64,000 nt of DNA, from assembly GCF_900130125.1 (NCBI RefSeq), contig NZ_FQXY01000008.1, positions 512,301 to 576,300 on the forward strand, written 5' to 3'. Each line of letters begins with the position of its first letter. The stretch's first letter is position 1. Position numbers and translations under genes: made by a program. The notes under the pieces are model-generated. The model had not been told where the DNA came from and made no database searches. It was given only the letters and a program-made list of their open reading frames with translations. The DNA is from Bacteroides congonensis. GTDB taxonomy: Bacteria; Bacteroidota; Bacteroidia; Bacteroidales; Bacteroidaceae. Positions 36,091 to 45,578 of the stretch are shown here, piece by piece.

Positions 36091-39000
36091 ATGAATGACC
36101 GAAGAAACTCATTTTTTAGGCTGTTTCTCCTGATTCTGTTATGTATGGGCGTCCAGTCACTTGGGGCGCAGACGGTAACGAAGGTCTTTAAAAATGAGCC
36201 GCTAAAGGCGGTATTGAAAGAAGTTGAGCGGCAGACAAAGTACTCCATTATCTATAAAACGGACGAGGTTAACGAAAACAAGAAAATAACGGCTTCCTTT
36301 CAACAGGCAACCGTTAACAATGTGCTTGCCGCTGTTTTGGATAAAGATGTAGAGTACAAGCTGCAAAACCGGATGATTATCATCACGAAGAAGACGGTAC
36401 GAAATATCGCTGCCGCCCCGTCACAGTCTTTACACCGGGTTACGGGGAAAGTAGTCGATGTGAATGGTGAGCCGGTAATCGGTGCCAGTGTACAGGTGGT
36501 AGGACAGTCTATGGGAACGATTACGAATTTGGATGGTGAATTTACATTGTCGTCCGTTCCGGTCAATGCGGTAGTAGTAGTGTCCTATATCGGATTTGAG
36601 AAGAAGGAAATCAAAGTCTCCGAGTTGCAGAAATCTTCGAGAGTGATGCTCCGTGAGGATACAGCGACGTTGGAAGAAGTGGTAGTCGTTGGTTATGGCA
36701 CTCAAAAGAAAATCAACCTGACGGGGGCTGTTGCTGTAGTAGATAGTAAAACGATGGAAGACAGGCCTGTACCGAGAGCTTCGCAGATGCTGCAAGGAAC
36801 AGTACCTAATATGAATGTAACCTTCGGTTCAGGTTATCCGGGGGCTTCGGCAACCATCAATATCCGTGGTGTCAATTCTATTAGCGGCAACGCGTCGCCG
36901 CTGGTTCTGATTGACGGTATAGAGGGAGACATCGACCGCTTGAACCCGAATGACATCGCATCCATTTCAGTGCTGAAAGATGCTTCTTCGGCTGCCATTT
37001 ACGGTGCGCGTGCCTCTTATGGTGTTATCCTTGTGACTACTAAAGAAGGTTCTGCCCGTAAGACTACCGTATCGTATGATGGAAGATATTCATGGAGCAA
37101 TCAGACGACTTCTACCGATTTTGAAACCAGAGGCTATTATTCGGCAGGTATCAATGACTTGTTTTATACCAACTATAATGGAAAGCCTTATACTAACTAC
37201 ACAGAAGAAGACTACCGCCAGCTCTGGCTGCGCCGGAATGATAAAACGGAGAATCCGGAACGTCCCTGGGTAGTGACCGACCAACGCGATGGAAGAGACA
37301 CATACGTCTATTACGGTAACTTTGACTGGTATAATTATCTCTATCGTAAAAACAGGCCGATGTGGGAACATAATATCAGTGTCAGCGGGGGAAATGACAA
37401 ACTGAACTATTACTTGTCAGGAAATACAGTCGACCAGACAGGTATTTTCAGGCAGAACCCGGACAAGTATAAGGTGTATAACTTCAGAAGCAAAATCTCG
37501 GCTAAAATAACCCCGAGACTGACTATCAGCAATAATACGAAGTACCATTACAATAGTTACTCTTATCCGGGATTATCGGGTATCAATAACAACTTCAATA
37601 CCGCAGTGAATCATGCGTTGGCCAGCTTCGTTCCTGTCAATCCTGACGGTAGTGCCGTATATCTGACTTCATTGAGCAATTCTGCTGTTTTGGATGGGAT
37701 GGGTGCTATCCTTGCTTATGGCAAGCATAAGAATGAAGACCAACGCTATGAGTTCTCCACCACTTTTGAGGCAAGCTTCAACGTGATGAAGAACCTGAAT
37801 GTCCGTGCCAATTACAGTTACCTGCATTACAACTACCAGACCATGAACAGGACGGTGAATGTGCCCTATTCCAAATATCCGGGTGAAATATCTTATCTGA
37901 CTACCGGAAACGGCGTGAACCAGTTGAAAGAAACACAAACCAATCATTGGTACCAGGCTTTCAATGTTTATGGTGACTACATGTTGGATATTGCCGACCA
38001 CCAATTTAAGATTATGGCTGGTTATAACTATGAAACCAAACGTTTGAAAGATATTAAAGTCTCCCGCCAAGGCTTGCTTTCCGATGACCTGAATGACTTG
38101 AACCTGGCAGTAGGAGATGCGATGACTATGTCCGGCGGACAGAATGAATACGCACTTTTAGGAGCATTTTATCGTCTTAATTACTCCTACAAGGGTGGTC
38201 GTTACTTATTCGAGACGAGCGGGCGTTATGACGGAAGTTCCCGATTCAGAAGCGGACACCGATTCGGTTTCTTCCCCTCGGCTTCCGTAGGATGGAGAAT
38301 CAGTGAAGAACCGTTTTTCGGAAACTTGAAGAAGAATATTGATAATGTGAAATTGCGTCTGTCGTACGGTTCGTTGGGAAACCAGCAGGTAGGATATTAT
38401 GATTATATCCAGACCATTAACACCAACGGCACCATGAACTATATCTTTGGCGACCAGAAGAAAGGTTCCTATGCCAGTGTTTCCGACCCGAACTCTGCAG
38501 ACTTGACTTGGGAAACTGTCTCAACCTGGAATGTGGGACTGGATCTCGGTTTCTTCAATAACCGTTTGAATCTGACTGCCGATGCCTATATCAGAGATAC
38601 CAAAGGGATGCAAACTTCCGGCAAGAAATTGCCCGGTGCTTATGGGGCTAATGAGCCCAAGCAAAATGCAGCCAATCTGCGTACTAAAGGCTGGGAATTG
38701 ATGTTGACCTGGAACGATGCCTTCAAACTGGCAAACAAGCCTTTCCGCTATAACCTGTCCGTAGGTCTGGCAGACAACACATCGGAAATAACAAAATTCG
38801 ATAATCCGTCCAAGATATTGAGTGATTATTATGTCGGTCAGAAACTGGGTGATATTTGGGGATATGTGGTAGACGGACTTTTCAGAACAGATGAAGAAGC
38901 GGCAAGCTATAATGTCGACCAGTCGGCTGTGAACTTCGTCATCAACACGGCACAGGTGAATCCGGGACTTCATGCCGGTGACATGAAATTCGTCGATTTG

Positions 39001-39612
39001 GACGGCGACCATAAAATTTCTTCCGGTTCGAATACGGCGGATGACCCCGGCGACCGGAAAATAATCGGAAACTCATTGCCGCGCTATACATATAGCATTC
39101 AAGGTGGTTTCGACTGGTACGGCTTCGACTTCTCCATCTATCTTCAGGGGGTAGGGCATCAGGATTGGTATCCGGGCACGAATTCCGTATTCTTCTGGGG
39201 ACCGTATGCACGTCCGTATTCATCATTCATTCCCCGTGATTTCTTGAGTAATGTGTGGAGCCCGGAAAATCCGGATGCTTATTTCCCGCGTCCGATAGGT
39301 TATCTTGCTTTGGGCAACAACCGTTCCTTGGGAGTGGTGAACGACCGTTATTTGCAGAACCTGGCTTATTGCAGGGTGAAGAATATAACAGTAGGCTATA
39401 CGATTCCCGCCGTATGGACAAAGAAAGTGAAGATAGAACGCCTGCATATCTATTTCAGTGGCGAGAACCTGTTTACCTTCTCTCCGCTAAAGAGCGATTA
39501 CATTGACCCGGAACAAGCTTCGGCGGAGAACTCTATTAAATCTGCGAATGGTAACGCTAAACTGTATCCTTGGTCGAAAACCTATTCTTTCGGAGTGAAC
39601 GTAACTTTTTAA
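36091..39612 (+). CDS. susC: SusC-type TonB-dependent transporter with STN signalling domain
   Basis: 1173 residues. Signal peptide ending LGAQ near residue 26; STN domain residues ~28-95 (FKNEPLKAVLKEVERQTKYS), the module that signals to FecR; carboxypeptidase-D-like domain ~105-190 (VTGKVVDVNGEPVIGASVQV, TNLDGEFTL); TonB box EEVVVVGYGTQKK near residue 197; plug with RGVNSISGNASPLVLIDG and ASSAAIYGARASYGVILVTT; then a 22-strand barrel ending SFGVNVTF. Forms a pedal-bin transporter with SusD (20 bp downstream). The ligand is unknown; the downstream EEP lipoprotein argues for a phosphorylated or phosphodiester-containing substrate, or a phospholipid-like one (inference). Confidence 0.95.
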   Translation: MNDRRNSFFRLFLLILLCMGVQSLGAQTVTKVFKNEPLKAVLKEVERQTKYSIIYKTDEVNENKKITASFQQATVNNVLAAVLDKDVEYKLQNRMIIITKKTVRNIAAAPSQSLHRVTGKVVDVNGEPVIGASVQVVGQSMGTITNLDGEFTLSSVPVNAVVVVSYIGFEKKEIKVSELQKSSRVMLREDTATLEEVVVVGYGTQKKINLTGAVAVVDSKTMEDRPVPRASQMLQGTVPNMNVTFGSGYPGASATINIRGVNSISGNASPLVLIDGIEGDIDRLNPNDIASISVLKDASSAAIYGARASYGVILVTTKEGSARKTTVSYDGRYSWSNQTTSTDFETRGYYSAGINDLFYTNYNGKPYTNYTEEDYRQLWLRRNDKTENPERPWVVTDQRDGRDTYVYYGNFDWYNYLYRKNRPMWEHNISVSGGNDKLNYYLSGNTVDQTGIFRQNPDKYKVYNFRSKISAKITPRLTISNNTKYHYNSYSYPGLSGINNNFNTAVNHALASFVPVNPDGSAVYLTSLSNSAVLDGMGAILAYGKHKNEDQRYEFSTTFEASFNVMKNLNVRANYSYLHYNYQTMNRTVNVPYSKYPGEISYLTTGNGVNQLKETQTNHWYQAFNVYGDYMLDIADHQFKIMAGYNYETKRLKDIKVSRQGLLSDDLNDLNLAVGDAMTMSGGQNEYALLGAFYRLNYSYKGGRYLFETSGRYDGSSRFRSGHRFGFFPSASVGWRISEEPFFGNLKKNIDNVKLRLSYGSLGNQQVGYYDYIQTINTNGTMNYIFGDQKKGSYASVSDPNSADLTWETVSTWNVGLDLGFFNNRLNLTADAYIRDTKGMQTSGKKLPGAYGANEPKQNAANLRTKGWELMLTWNDAFKLANKPFRYNLSVGLADNTSEITKFDNPSKILSDYYVGQKLGDIWGYVVDGLFRTDEEAASYNVDQSAVNFVINTAQVNPGLHAGDMKFVDLDGDHKISSGSNTADDPGDRKIIGNSLPRYTYSIQGGFDWYGFDFSIYLQGVGHQDWYPGTNSVFFWGPYARPYSSFIPRDFLSNVWSPENPDAYFPRPIGYLALGNNRSLGVVNDRYLQNLAYCRVKNITVGYTIPAVWTKKVKIERLHIYFSGENLFTFSPLKSDYIDPEQASAENSIKSANGNAKLYPWSKTYSFGVNVTF

Positions 39613-39632
39613 ACTAAATAATATTCTGAATT

Positions 39633-41390
39633 ATGAAACCTGTTTATATAGTATCTTGGTTGCTCGCATTGGCGGTATCTTTCGTTTCTTGCGACGATTG
39701 GTTGGATAAGACGCCCAAAGACCGTCTCTATCCGGATGTATATTTCAAGACTGAGGATGAGTTGCGGTTGTTTACGAACCAGTTTTATAATAACTTGATT
39801 CCGGCTGCCGCCGATATCTATTCCGAATCATCCGATTTAATTGTCAAGTCCGATTTGATGCTCGAAATGTCCGGGCAGCGTATCATCCCCGACGAGGGTA
39901 ACGGCTGGAATTTTACTGCACTTCGGGATATTAATTTCTATTTACAGTATTCCCACAACTGCACGGATGTGAATGCCCGTAACCGCTATGATGGTGTCGC
40001 CCGTTTTTTCAGAGCTTATTTCTATTTTGAGAAAGTGAAGAGGTACGGTGACATTCCCTGGTATGACAAAGCACTTGATTCGGACGACCCGGATTTATAT
40101 AAAGCCCGGGATTCACGGGAATTCGTCATGCAGAAAATGTTGGCCGACCTGGATTTTGCGATTACCCATCTTCCGAAAACAAAAAATGCATATATACTGA
40201 CCCGGTGGACAGCCTTGGCACTGAAATCCCGTGTCTGTCTGTTCGAGGGGACTTTCCGTAAATATCATGGATTAGAGGATTATGAGAAATATTTGGACGC
40301 TTGTGTCTCGGCGTCCGAAACATTTATGAATGAAAGCGGATATACGCTCTATAAATCGGGCAGCACACCTTATAGGGATTTATTCGCTTCCATGAATTTG
40401 CAAGCGGATGAAATCATTTTCGGTCGCGACTATGAAGCCTCTCTTTCCGTGCTTCATAATGTGCAGAATTATGAGAATGCCACCACGATGGGGCGTCCGG
40501 GGTTAAATAAGAAGATTGTGAATTCTTATCTGATGGCGGACGGAAGCCGTTTCACGGATAAAGCCGGTTATGAAACAATGACTTTCGACCAGGAATGTCA
40601 GAATCGGGACCCGCGACTGGCACAAACTATCCGTACTCCCGGATATACGAGAATAGGAAGTACAAAGAAAGAGGCTCCGAACCTTGCCTACACAATGACG
40701 GGGTATCACTTGATAAAATATTCGATGACAGCTAATTATGATGAATATAATAAGTCATGCAATGATATTCCACTGTTCCGTACGGCAGAGGTGTACTTGA
40801 ATTTTGCAGAAGCAAAAGCCGAATTGGGAACTTTGAAGCAGGCGGATATTAATAAATCCATCAAGTTACTCAGAGACAGGGTAGGGATGGGGAATCTGGA
40901 TATGGAACTGGCTAATTCAAAACCGGATCCGTACCTGATGAGTGCTGCCACAGGTTATCCGAATGTGAAAGGAGCCAACCAGGGGGTAATTCTTGAAATT
41001 CGTCGTGAACGGACTATCGAACTGGCGATGGAAGGTTTCCGCTATTACGACATCATGCGTTGGAAAGAAGGGAAATTATTCGAGAACGACTTGCTGGGAA
41101 TCTATATCCCCGGTCCGGGCACTTACGATTTGGATCAGGACGGTACGGATGATGTCTGTTTCTATGTTGGAACGAAACCTGCCGGAAATGTACCTTTGTA
41201 TTTGGAGATTGGCGAACAGATTCGCTTGTCGAACGGCGAGAGTGGTTATATCATTTGTCACAGTCTCATTACTAAAAAATGGAATGAAGACAGAGATTAT
41301 TTATACCCTGTTCCTATCAGCGAACGTACTTTGTCCAATGGTGTGGTAACACAGAATCCCGGTTGGAATGACGGATTGAACTTTAATTAA
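39633..41390 (+). CDS. susD: SusD-type surface ligand-binding lipoprotein
   Basis: 585 residues. Lipobox SFVSC near residue 20, followed by DDWLDKTPKDRLYPDVYFKT. Tetratricopeptide-like helices (NRYDGVARFFRAYFYFEKVKRYGDIPWY), the RTAEVYLNFAEAKAELG segment and the terminal RRERTIELAMEGFRYYDIMRW / LYPVPISE motifs are standard for SusD/RagB. It is the lid of the SusC transporter and sits between susC and the EEP lipoprotein gene (24 bp). Confidence 0.95.
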   Translation: MKPVYIVSWLLALAVSFVSCDDWLDKTPKDRLYPDVYFKTEDELRLFTNQFYNNLIPAAADIYSESSDLIVKSDLMLEMSGQRIIPDEGNGWNFTALRDINFYLQYSHNCTDVNARNRYDGVARFFRAYFYFEKVKRYGDIPWYDKALDSDDPDLYKARDSREFVMQKMLADLDFAITHLPKTKNAYILTRWTALALKSRVCLFEGTFRKYHGLEDYEKYLDACVSASETFMNESGYTLYKSGSTPYRDLFASMNLQADEIIFGRDYEASLSVLHNVQNYENATTMGRPGLNKKIVNSYLMADGSRFTDKAGYETMTFDQECQNRDPRLAQTIRTPGYTRIGSTKKEAPNLAYTMTGYHLIKYSMTANYDEYNKSCNDIPLFRTAEVYLNFAEAKAELGTLKQADINKSIKLLRDRVGMGNLDMELANSKPDPYLMSAATGYPNVKGANQGVILEIRRERTIELAMEGFRYYDIMRWKEGKLFENDLLGIYIPGPGTYDLDQDGTDDVCFYVGTKPAGNVPLYLEIGEQIRLSNGESGYIICHSLITKKWNEDRDYLYPVPISERTLSNGVVTQNPGWNDGLNFN

Positions 41391-41414
41391 TTAGATTCAG
41401 AAATATAAATTCTT

Positions 41415-42974
41415 ATGAAAAATATGATTTCTTATATATGTCTTCTGGCAGCAGTGTTTGCCAACTTGTCCTGTGCCGATGACATGGACAACTCCAAGTT
41501 TGATAATATGATACCCTATGGTAAGCAGGAGATTTCTTATACTTACCCGAAAGGAGAGGATAATCTCAGAGTACTGACTTTTAACATAAGGCATTGCGCC
41601 GGTAGCGATGATGTGATTAATTATGACAGAACTGCAGCTATTATCAATGGGATGGAGCCTGATATTGTTTGCTTGCAGGAAGTGGACTATATGACTACCC
41701 GCAGTAATAAAGTCGACCAGTTGAAAACCTTGGCGGATAAAACAGGAATGAACCACTATTTCAGCAAGTCAATCACCTATCAGGGAGGTGAATACGGAAA
41801 CGGTCTTTTATTTAAAGGAACACCGGTCAGTACGCGGACTTATCCGCTTCCCGGTGCCGAACTTCGTTCTGCTGCCATAGCCGAATTTGAGAACTATGTA
41901 GTTATCTCCACGCACCTGGCTCTGGAAGAAAATAACAGAATAGAGTCTGCGAAGTTATTGACACAGCTTGCCAAAGAATACAAAAAGGTAGTGTATATGG
42001 CAGGCGACTTTAATGAAGACTTGATGAACGGGGCATTTTTTACGGAGTTGAAAAAGGAATGGAATGTAGTTAGTTCTACGGAAAATACTTTCCCTACGGG
42101 GCAATCTACCAAGCGCATCGACTTTGTTGTGGCATTGAAGAGTCCTGCAACGAGTGTGGTGAAATCGAATGTCGTGTATAATCTGGACGGTGTTAACGTT
42201 TCGATGGCTTCCGACCATTATCCTCTTTATTGTGATTTCCGTAAGGTGACGGCACTCGAAGAATTTCCGAAAGCCGCGGGAGATTTACGCATAGCTAATT
42301 ACTTCACGAAAAACTGTGCCGGTACGGACGGAATTATTGACTATGATCGCATCGCTGCTGTTATAAATAAAATGAATTCCGATATTATCTGCTTGCAGGG
42401 ACTGGATAAGGAGACGGAGCGCTCAAGCGGCATAGACCAGTTGAATACATTGGCGCAAAAGAGTAATATGCATGATTATTTTGCTAAAGCGATTGATTAC
42501 AAGGGCGGGGAGTTTGGCGTAGGTATATTGACGAAAGACGAACCAATCAGTGTGGACAGATATCAGATGCCGGGAAAGAGTGAGATGCGTGCGGCAATGG
42601 TAGTGGAATATGAGAAATTTGTGGTAGCCAGTACGAATTTTGATACGGATATGGCTAAACGTATCGAGGCGCTTCAGACATTGCATACGAAGTTGTCCGC
42701 TTATAACAAGCCGGCATTCTTGGCTGGCTATTTCAATGAAGGCAATTTGGAAAGCGACTTCTTCAAGAAAGTAAAGGAAGACTGGAATCTTCTTAGTGCG
42801 GACAAGTCGACTGAAAACGGTGGAAAACAGCGTCGTCTGGACTTTATTGTATCTTTGAAAGACCATGGCGTTACTGTGACGCAAGCCGACGTGATGGAAT
42901 ATCTGACCGGAGCCGACGTTGCGACCGCTTCTTCACACTATCCTCTCTTCTGTGACTTCACAGGTTTGAAATAA
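41415..42974 (+). CDS. Lipoprotein with tandem EEP domains, second one catalytically degenerate
   Basis: 519 residues. Lipobox ANLSC near residue 20. Two related exonuclease-endonuclease-phosphatase halves. Half 1 (~45-275) keeps the catalytic set: FNIRH, LQEVD (~88), STHLA, GDFNE (~197), RIDFVV and SDHYP (~266). Half 2 (~285-519) aligns throughout but reads ANYFT, LQGLD (~327, Glu lost), STNFD (His lost), GYFNE (~437, Asp lost), RLDFIV and SSHYP (~508, Asp lost). EEP enzymes cleave phosphoester or phosphodiester bonds in nucleic acids, inositol phosphates or sphingomyelin. Placed right after susCD, half 1 likely processes the transported ligand and half 2 may bind it. Confidence 0.88.
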   Translation: MKNMISYICLLAAVFANLSCADDMDNSKFDNMIPYGKQEISYTYPKGEDNLRVLTFNIRHCAGSDDVINYDRTAAIINGMEPDIVCLQEVDYMTTRSNKVDQLKTLADKTGMNHYFSKSITYQGGEYGNGLLFKGTPVSTRTYPLPGAELRSAAIAEFENYVVISTHLALEENNRIESAKLLTQLAKEYKKVVYMAGDFNEDLMNGAFFTELKKEWNVVSSTENTFPTGQSTKRIDFVVALKSPATSVVKSNVVYNLDGVNVSMASDHYPLYCDFRKVTALEEFPKAAGDLRIANYFTKNCAGTDGIIDYDRIAAVINKMNSDIICLQGLDKETERSSGIDQLNTLAQKSNMHDYFAKAIDYKGGEFGVGILTKDEPISVDRYQMPGKSEMRAAMVVEYEKFVVASTNFDTDMAKRIEALQTLHTKLSAYNKPAFLAGYFNEGNLESDFFKKVKEDWNLLSADKSTENGGKQRRLDFIVSLKDHGVTVTQADVMEYLTGADVATASSHYPLFCDFTGLK

Positions 42975-43025
42975 AATGATTAGGTGCGGAATGCTATATG
43001 GATACTAATTGACTAAAATGTAATA

Positions 43026-43065
43026 ATCCCGTTTTTTCACTCCAGATAGAATGAAGAAACGGGAT
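43026..43065 (+). terminator. Terminator of the SusCD locus
   Basis: Stem ATCCCGTTTTTT / AAGAAACGGGAT with a 16-nt loop, followed by GTTATTTTG. Confidence 0.7.
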
Positions 43066-43197
43066 GTTATTTTGCTCGTATCCTCATTATGAGTGCTTTA
43101 CTTTGGTAGGAGTAACATATTCTGCAGAATATTGTTCTTTTAGACAAATATTCGTGTAACTTTGCAAACTGATAGTATAAAAACAAGAGGAGAAAGA

Positions 43198-45369
43198 ATG
43201 ATAGTTTGCATAGCCGAAAAACCATCTGTAGCACGTGATATAGCCGAAGTACTCGGTGCTCATACAAGAAAAGAAGGATATATAGAAGGAAACGGATACC
43301 AGGTGACCTGGACATTCGGGCATCTATGTACTTTGAAAGAGCCCCATGAATACACGCCTAATTGGAAATCGTGGAGTTTGGGCAGCTTACCGATGATTCC
43401 CCCGCGTTTCGGTATCAAGCTGATTGGGCATGACCCGGGTATTGAGAAACAGTTTCATATTATCGAGCAGTTGATGCAGAATGCGGATGAGATTATCAAT
43501 TGCGGTGATGCCGGTCAGGAAGGAGAATTGATTCAGCGTTGGGTGATGCAGAAGGCTGGAGCACGCTGTCCGGTGAAGCGACTGTGGATTTCTTCTTTGA
43601 CGGAAGAAGCTATTCGTGAAGGTTTTTCCAAGTTGAAAGACCAGTCTGATTTTCAGTCGTTGTATGAGGCGGGACTTTCTCGTGCAATAGGTGACTGGTT
43701 GTTGGGAATGAACGCCACCCGTCTTTATACGATTAAGTACGGTCAAAACAAGCAGGTGCTCTCTATCGGTCGTGTGCAAACGCCTACTCTGGCACTGATT
43801 GTCAACCGCCAACTGGAGATTGCCAACTTCACGCCCAAGCAATATTGGGAATTGAAGACAAACTATCGTGATACCACTTTCTCCGCCCTTATCCGCAAAA
43901 GTGATGAAGAAATCGCTGCCGAAGAAGAGAAGAACGGCGGAAAAAAGAAAATAGACAATCCGGGCATCGACCCCATCGCCAATCGTGAGGAAGGCGAAGC
44001 CTTGGTAGAACGTATCAAAGACCTGCCGTTTGTAGTCACCAGTGTCGGCAAGAAAGACGGAAAGGAATACGCTCCGCGTTTGTTCGACTTGACTTCCCTT
44101 CAGGTAGAATGTAACAAGAAATTTGCCTACTCTGCCGATGAGACACTGAAACTTATCCAGTCTCTCTACGAAAAGAAAGTCGCTACTTATCCGCGTGTCG
44201 ATACAACTTTCCTGAGTGACGATATTTATCCGAAATGCCCCGGCATATTGAAAGGACTCCGTGACTACGAAATATTGACTGCCCCTTTGAACGGCTCTAC
44301 ACTGCCTAAATCGAAGAAAGTATTCGATAACTCGAAAGTGACAGACCACCATGCCATCATCCCTACCGGAGTGTACGCTCAAAACCTGACCGATATGGAA
44401 CGCCGTGTCTACGACCTGATAGCCCGCCGTTTTATAGCCGTGTTCTACCCTGACTGTAAGATTTCTACCACCACCGTGATGGGCGAAGTAGACAAAATAG
44501 AATTTAAAGTAACCGGTAAGCAAATCTTGGAACCGGGCTGGCGTGTCGTATTCGCCAAAGACGTGAAGGACTCCACCGAAGAGAAAGAGGACGAGGACGA
44601 AAATGTTCTCCCTGCCTTTGTGAAAGGGGAGAGCGGCCCTCACATCCCTGACTTGAACGAGAAATGGACGCAACCGCCAAGACCTTTCACGGAAGCGACT
44701 TTGCTCCGTGCAATGGAAACCGCCGGAAAACTGGTGGATAATGACGAACTTCGTGATGCCTTGAAAGAGAACGGTATCGGGCGACCGTCTACCCGTGCCG
44801 CTATTATAGAAACCTTGTTCAAACGGAATTATATCCGCAAGGAGAGAAAGAACCTGATTGCCACCCCGACAGGAGTGGAACTGGTACAAATTATCCATGA
44901 AGAACTCTTGAAATCTGCCGAACTGACAGGTATTTGGGAAAAGAAGCTCCGCGAAATAGAAAAGAAAACCTATGATGCCCGCCAATTCCTCGAAGAACTG
45001 AAGCAAATGGTTTCGGAAGTTGTGATGAGTGTACTGTCTGATAATACGAATCGTCGTATTACTATTCAAGACGCAGTAGCTGCCCAGGCTGAAGAGAAAG
45101 CAAAGAAAGAACCGAAGAAACGTGAACGGAAACCAAGTGCTCCAAAAGAAAAGAAACCGAAGTCCGAAACAAAGGTGACAGAAAGTACAAAAGTTGAAAC
45201 ACCGCCGGCTACTGTATCTGCTTCGATAGCCTCTTCGGTTGATAATCCGGATGCATTAGTAGGACAACCTTGCCCGCTTTGCGGCAAAGGAACAATCATA
45301 AAAGGCAAGACAGCTTACGGATGTTCGGAATGGAGGAACGGATGTGCTTACCGGAAGAATTTTGAATAA
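43198..45369 (+). CDS. topB: DNA topoisomerase III (type IA)
   Basis: 723 residues from the ATG at 43198; the frame opens at 43162, but topB proteins begin MIVCIAEKPSVARDIA. TOPRIM acidic motif CGDAGQEGELIQRW near residue 103, GRVQTPTLALIV, the active-site Tyr region ATYPRVDTTFLSDD near residue 330, HHAIIPTG, and GRPSTRAAIIETL. A Lys/Pro-rich linker (KKEPKKRERKPS) leads to a C-terminal zinc ribbon CPLCGKG...YGCSEWRNGC. Relaxes and decatenates DNA. A TAACTTTG box is at 43157-43164. Confidence 0.95.
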   Translation: MIVCIAEKPSVARDIAEVLGAHTRKEGYIEGNGYQVTWTFGHLCTLKEPHEYTPNWKSWSLGSLPMIPPRFGIKLIGHDPGIEKQFHIIEQLMQNADEIINCGDAGQEGELIQRWVMQKAGARCPVKRLWISSLTEEAIREGFSKLKDQSDFQSLYEAGLSRAIGDWLLGMNATRLYTIKYGQNKQVLSIGRVQTPTLALIVNRQLEIANFTPKQYWELKTNYRDTTFSALIRKSDEEIAAEEEKNGGKKKIDNPGIDPIANREEGEALVERIKDLPFVVTSVGKKDGKEYAPRLFDLTSLQVECNKKFAYSADETLKLIQSLYEKKVATYPRVDTTFLSDDIYPKCPGILKGLRDYEILTAPLNGSTLPKSKKVFDNSKVTDHHAIIPTGVYAQNLTDMERRVYDLIARRFIAVFYPDCKISTTTVMGEVDKIEFKVTGKQILEPGWRVVFAKDVKDSTEEKEDEDENVLPAFVKGESGPHIPDLNEKWTQPPRPFTEATLLRAMETAGKLVDNDELRDALKENGIGRPSTRAAIIETLFKRNYIRKERKNLIATPTGVELVQIIHEELLKSAELTGIWEKKLREIEKKTYDARQFLEELKQMVSEVVMSVLSDNTNRRITIQDAVAAQAEEKAKKEPKKRERKPSAPKEKKPKSETKVTESTKVETPPATVSASIASSVDNPDALVGQPCPLCGKGTIIKGKTAYGCSEWRNGCAYRKNFE

Positions 45370-45438
45370 AATTCGGTTGCTCCTTTCTCTGTCAGTTTTA
45401 TCCATATACTTAGATATCAGTCTCTTATAGTTTCTTGT

Positions 45439-45548
45439 AGTTTCTATTACAGGAAACTCTCGTTTCTCTACGAGGGAACGCCCGTTTCCCTACGGGGATA
45501 CAGTCGTTTCTCTACGAGGATACTGGCGTTTCCTTATGGGAAACGGAC
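45439..45548. repeat. Five tandem 22-bp imperfect palindromic repeats
   Basis: Units at 45439-45460, 45461-45482, 45483-45504, 45505-45526 and 45527-45548. Consensus cgtttctctacgaggRaac plus three variable bases; each can fold as GTTTC/GRAAC arms around a CTAYG-like centre. They lie between the converging ends of topB and the exported-protein gene. No spacers and no cas genes, so not CRISPR. They may serve as a transcript end or protein-binding array. Confidence 0.85.
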
Positions 45549-45578
45549 ATTATCATCAAGGCTCTTGAAATTAACTCC

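Noticed and set aside
43387..45069. 560-codon minus-strand frame opposite topB
   Set aside because: Fully overlaps a certain topoisomerase III gene; sequence is His/Phe/Gln/Arg-rich without motifs, typical of an antisense shadow of a codon-biased gene.
45439..45548. CRISPR array
   Set aside because: The 22-bp units are contiguous without spacers, are palindromic and degenerate, and no cas gene is present in the window.
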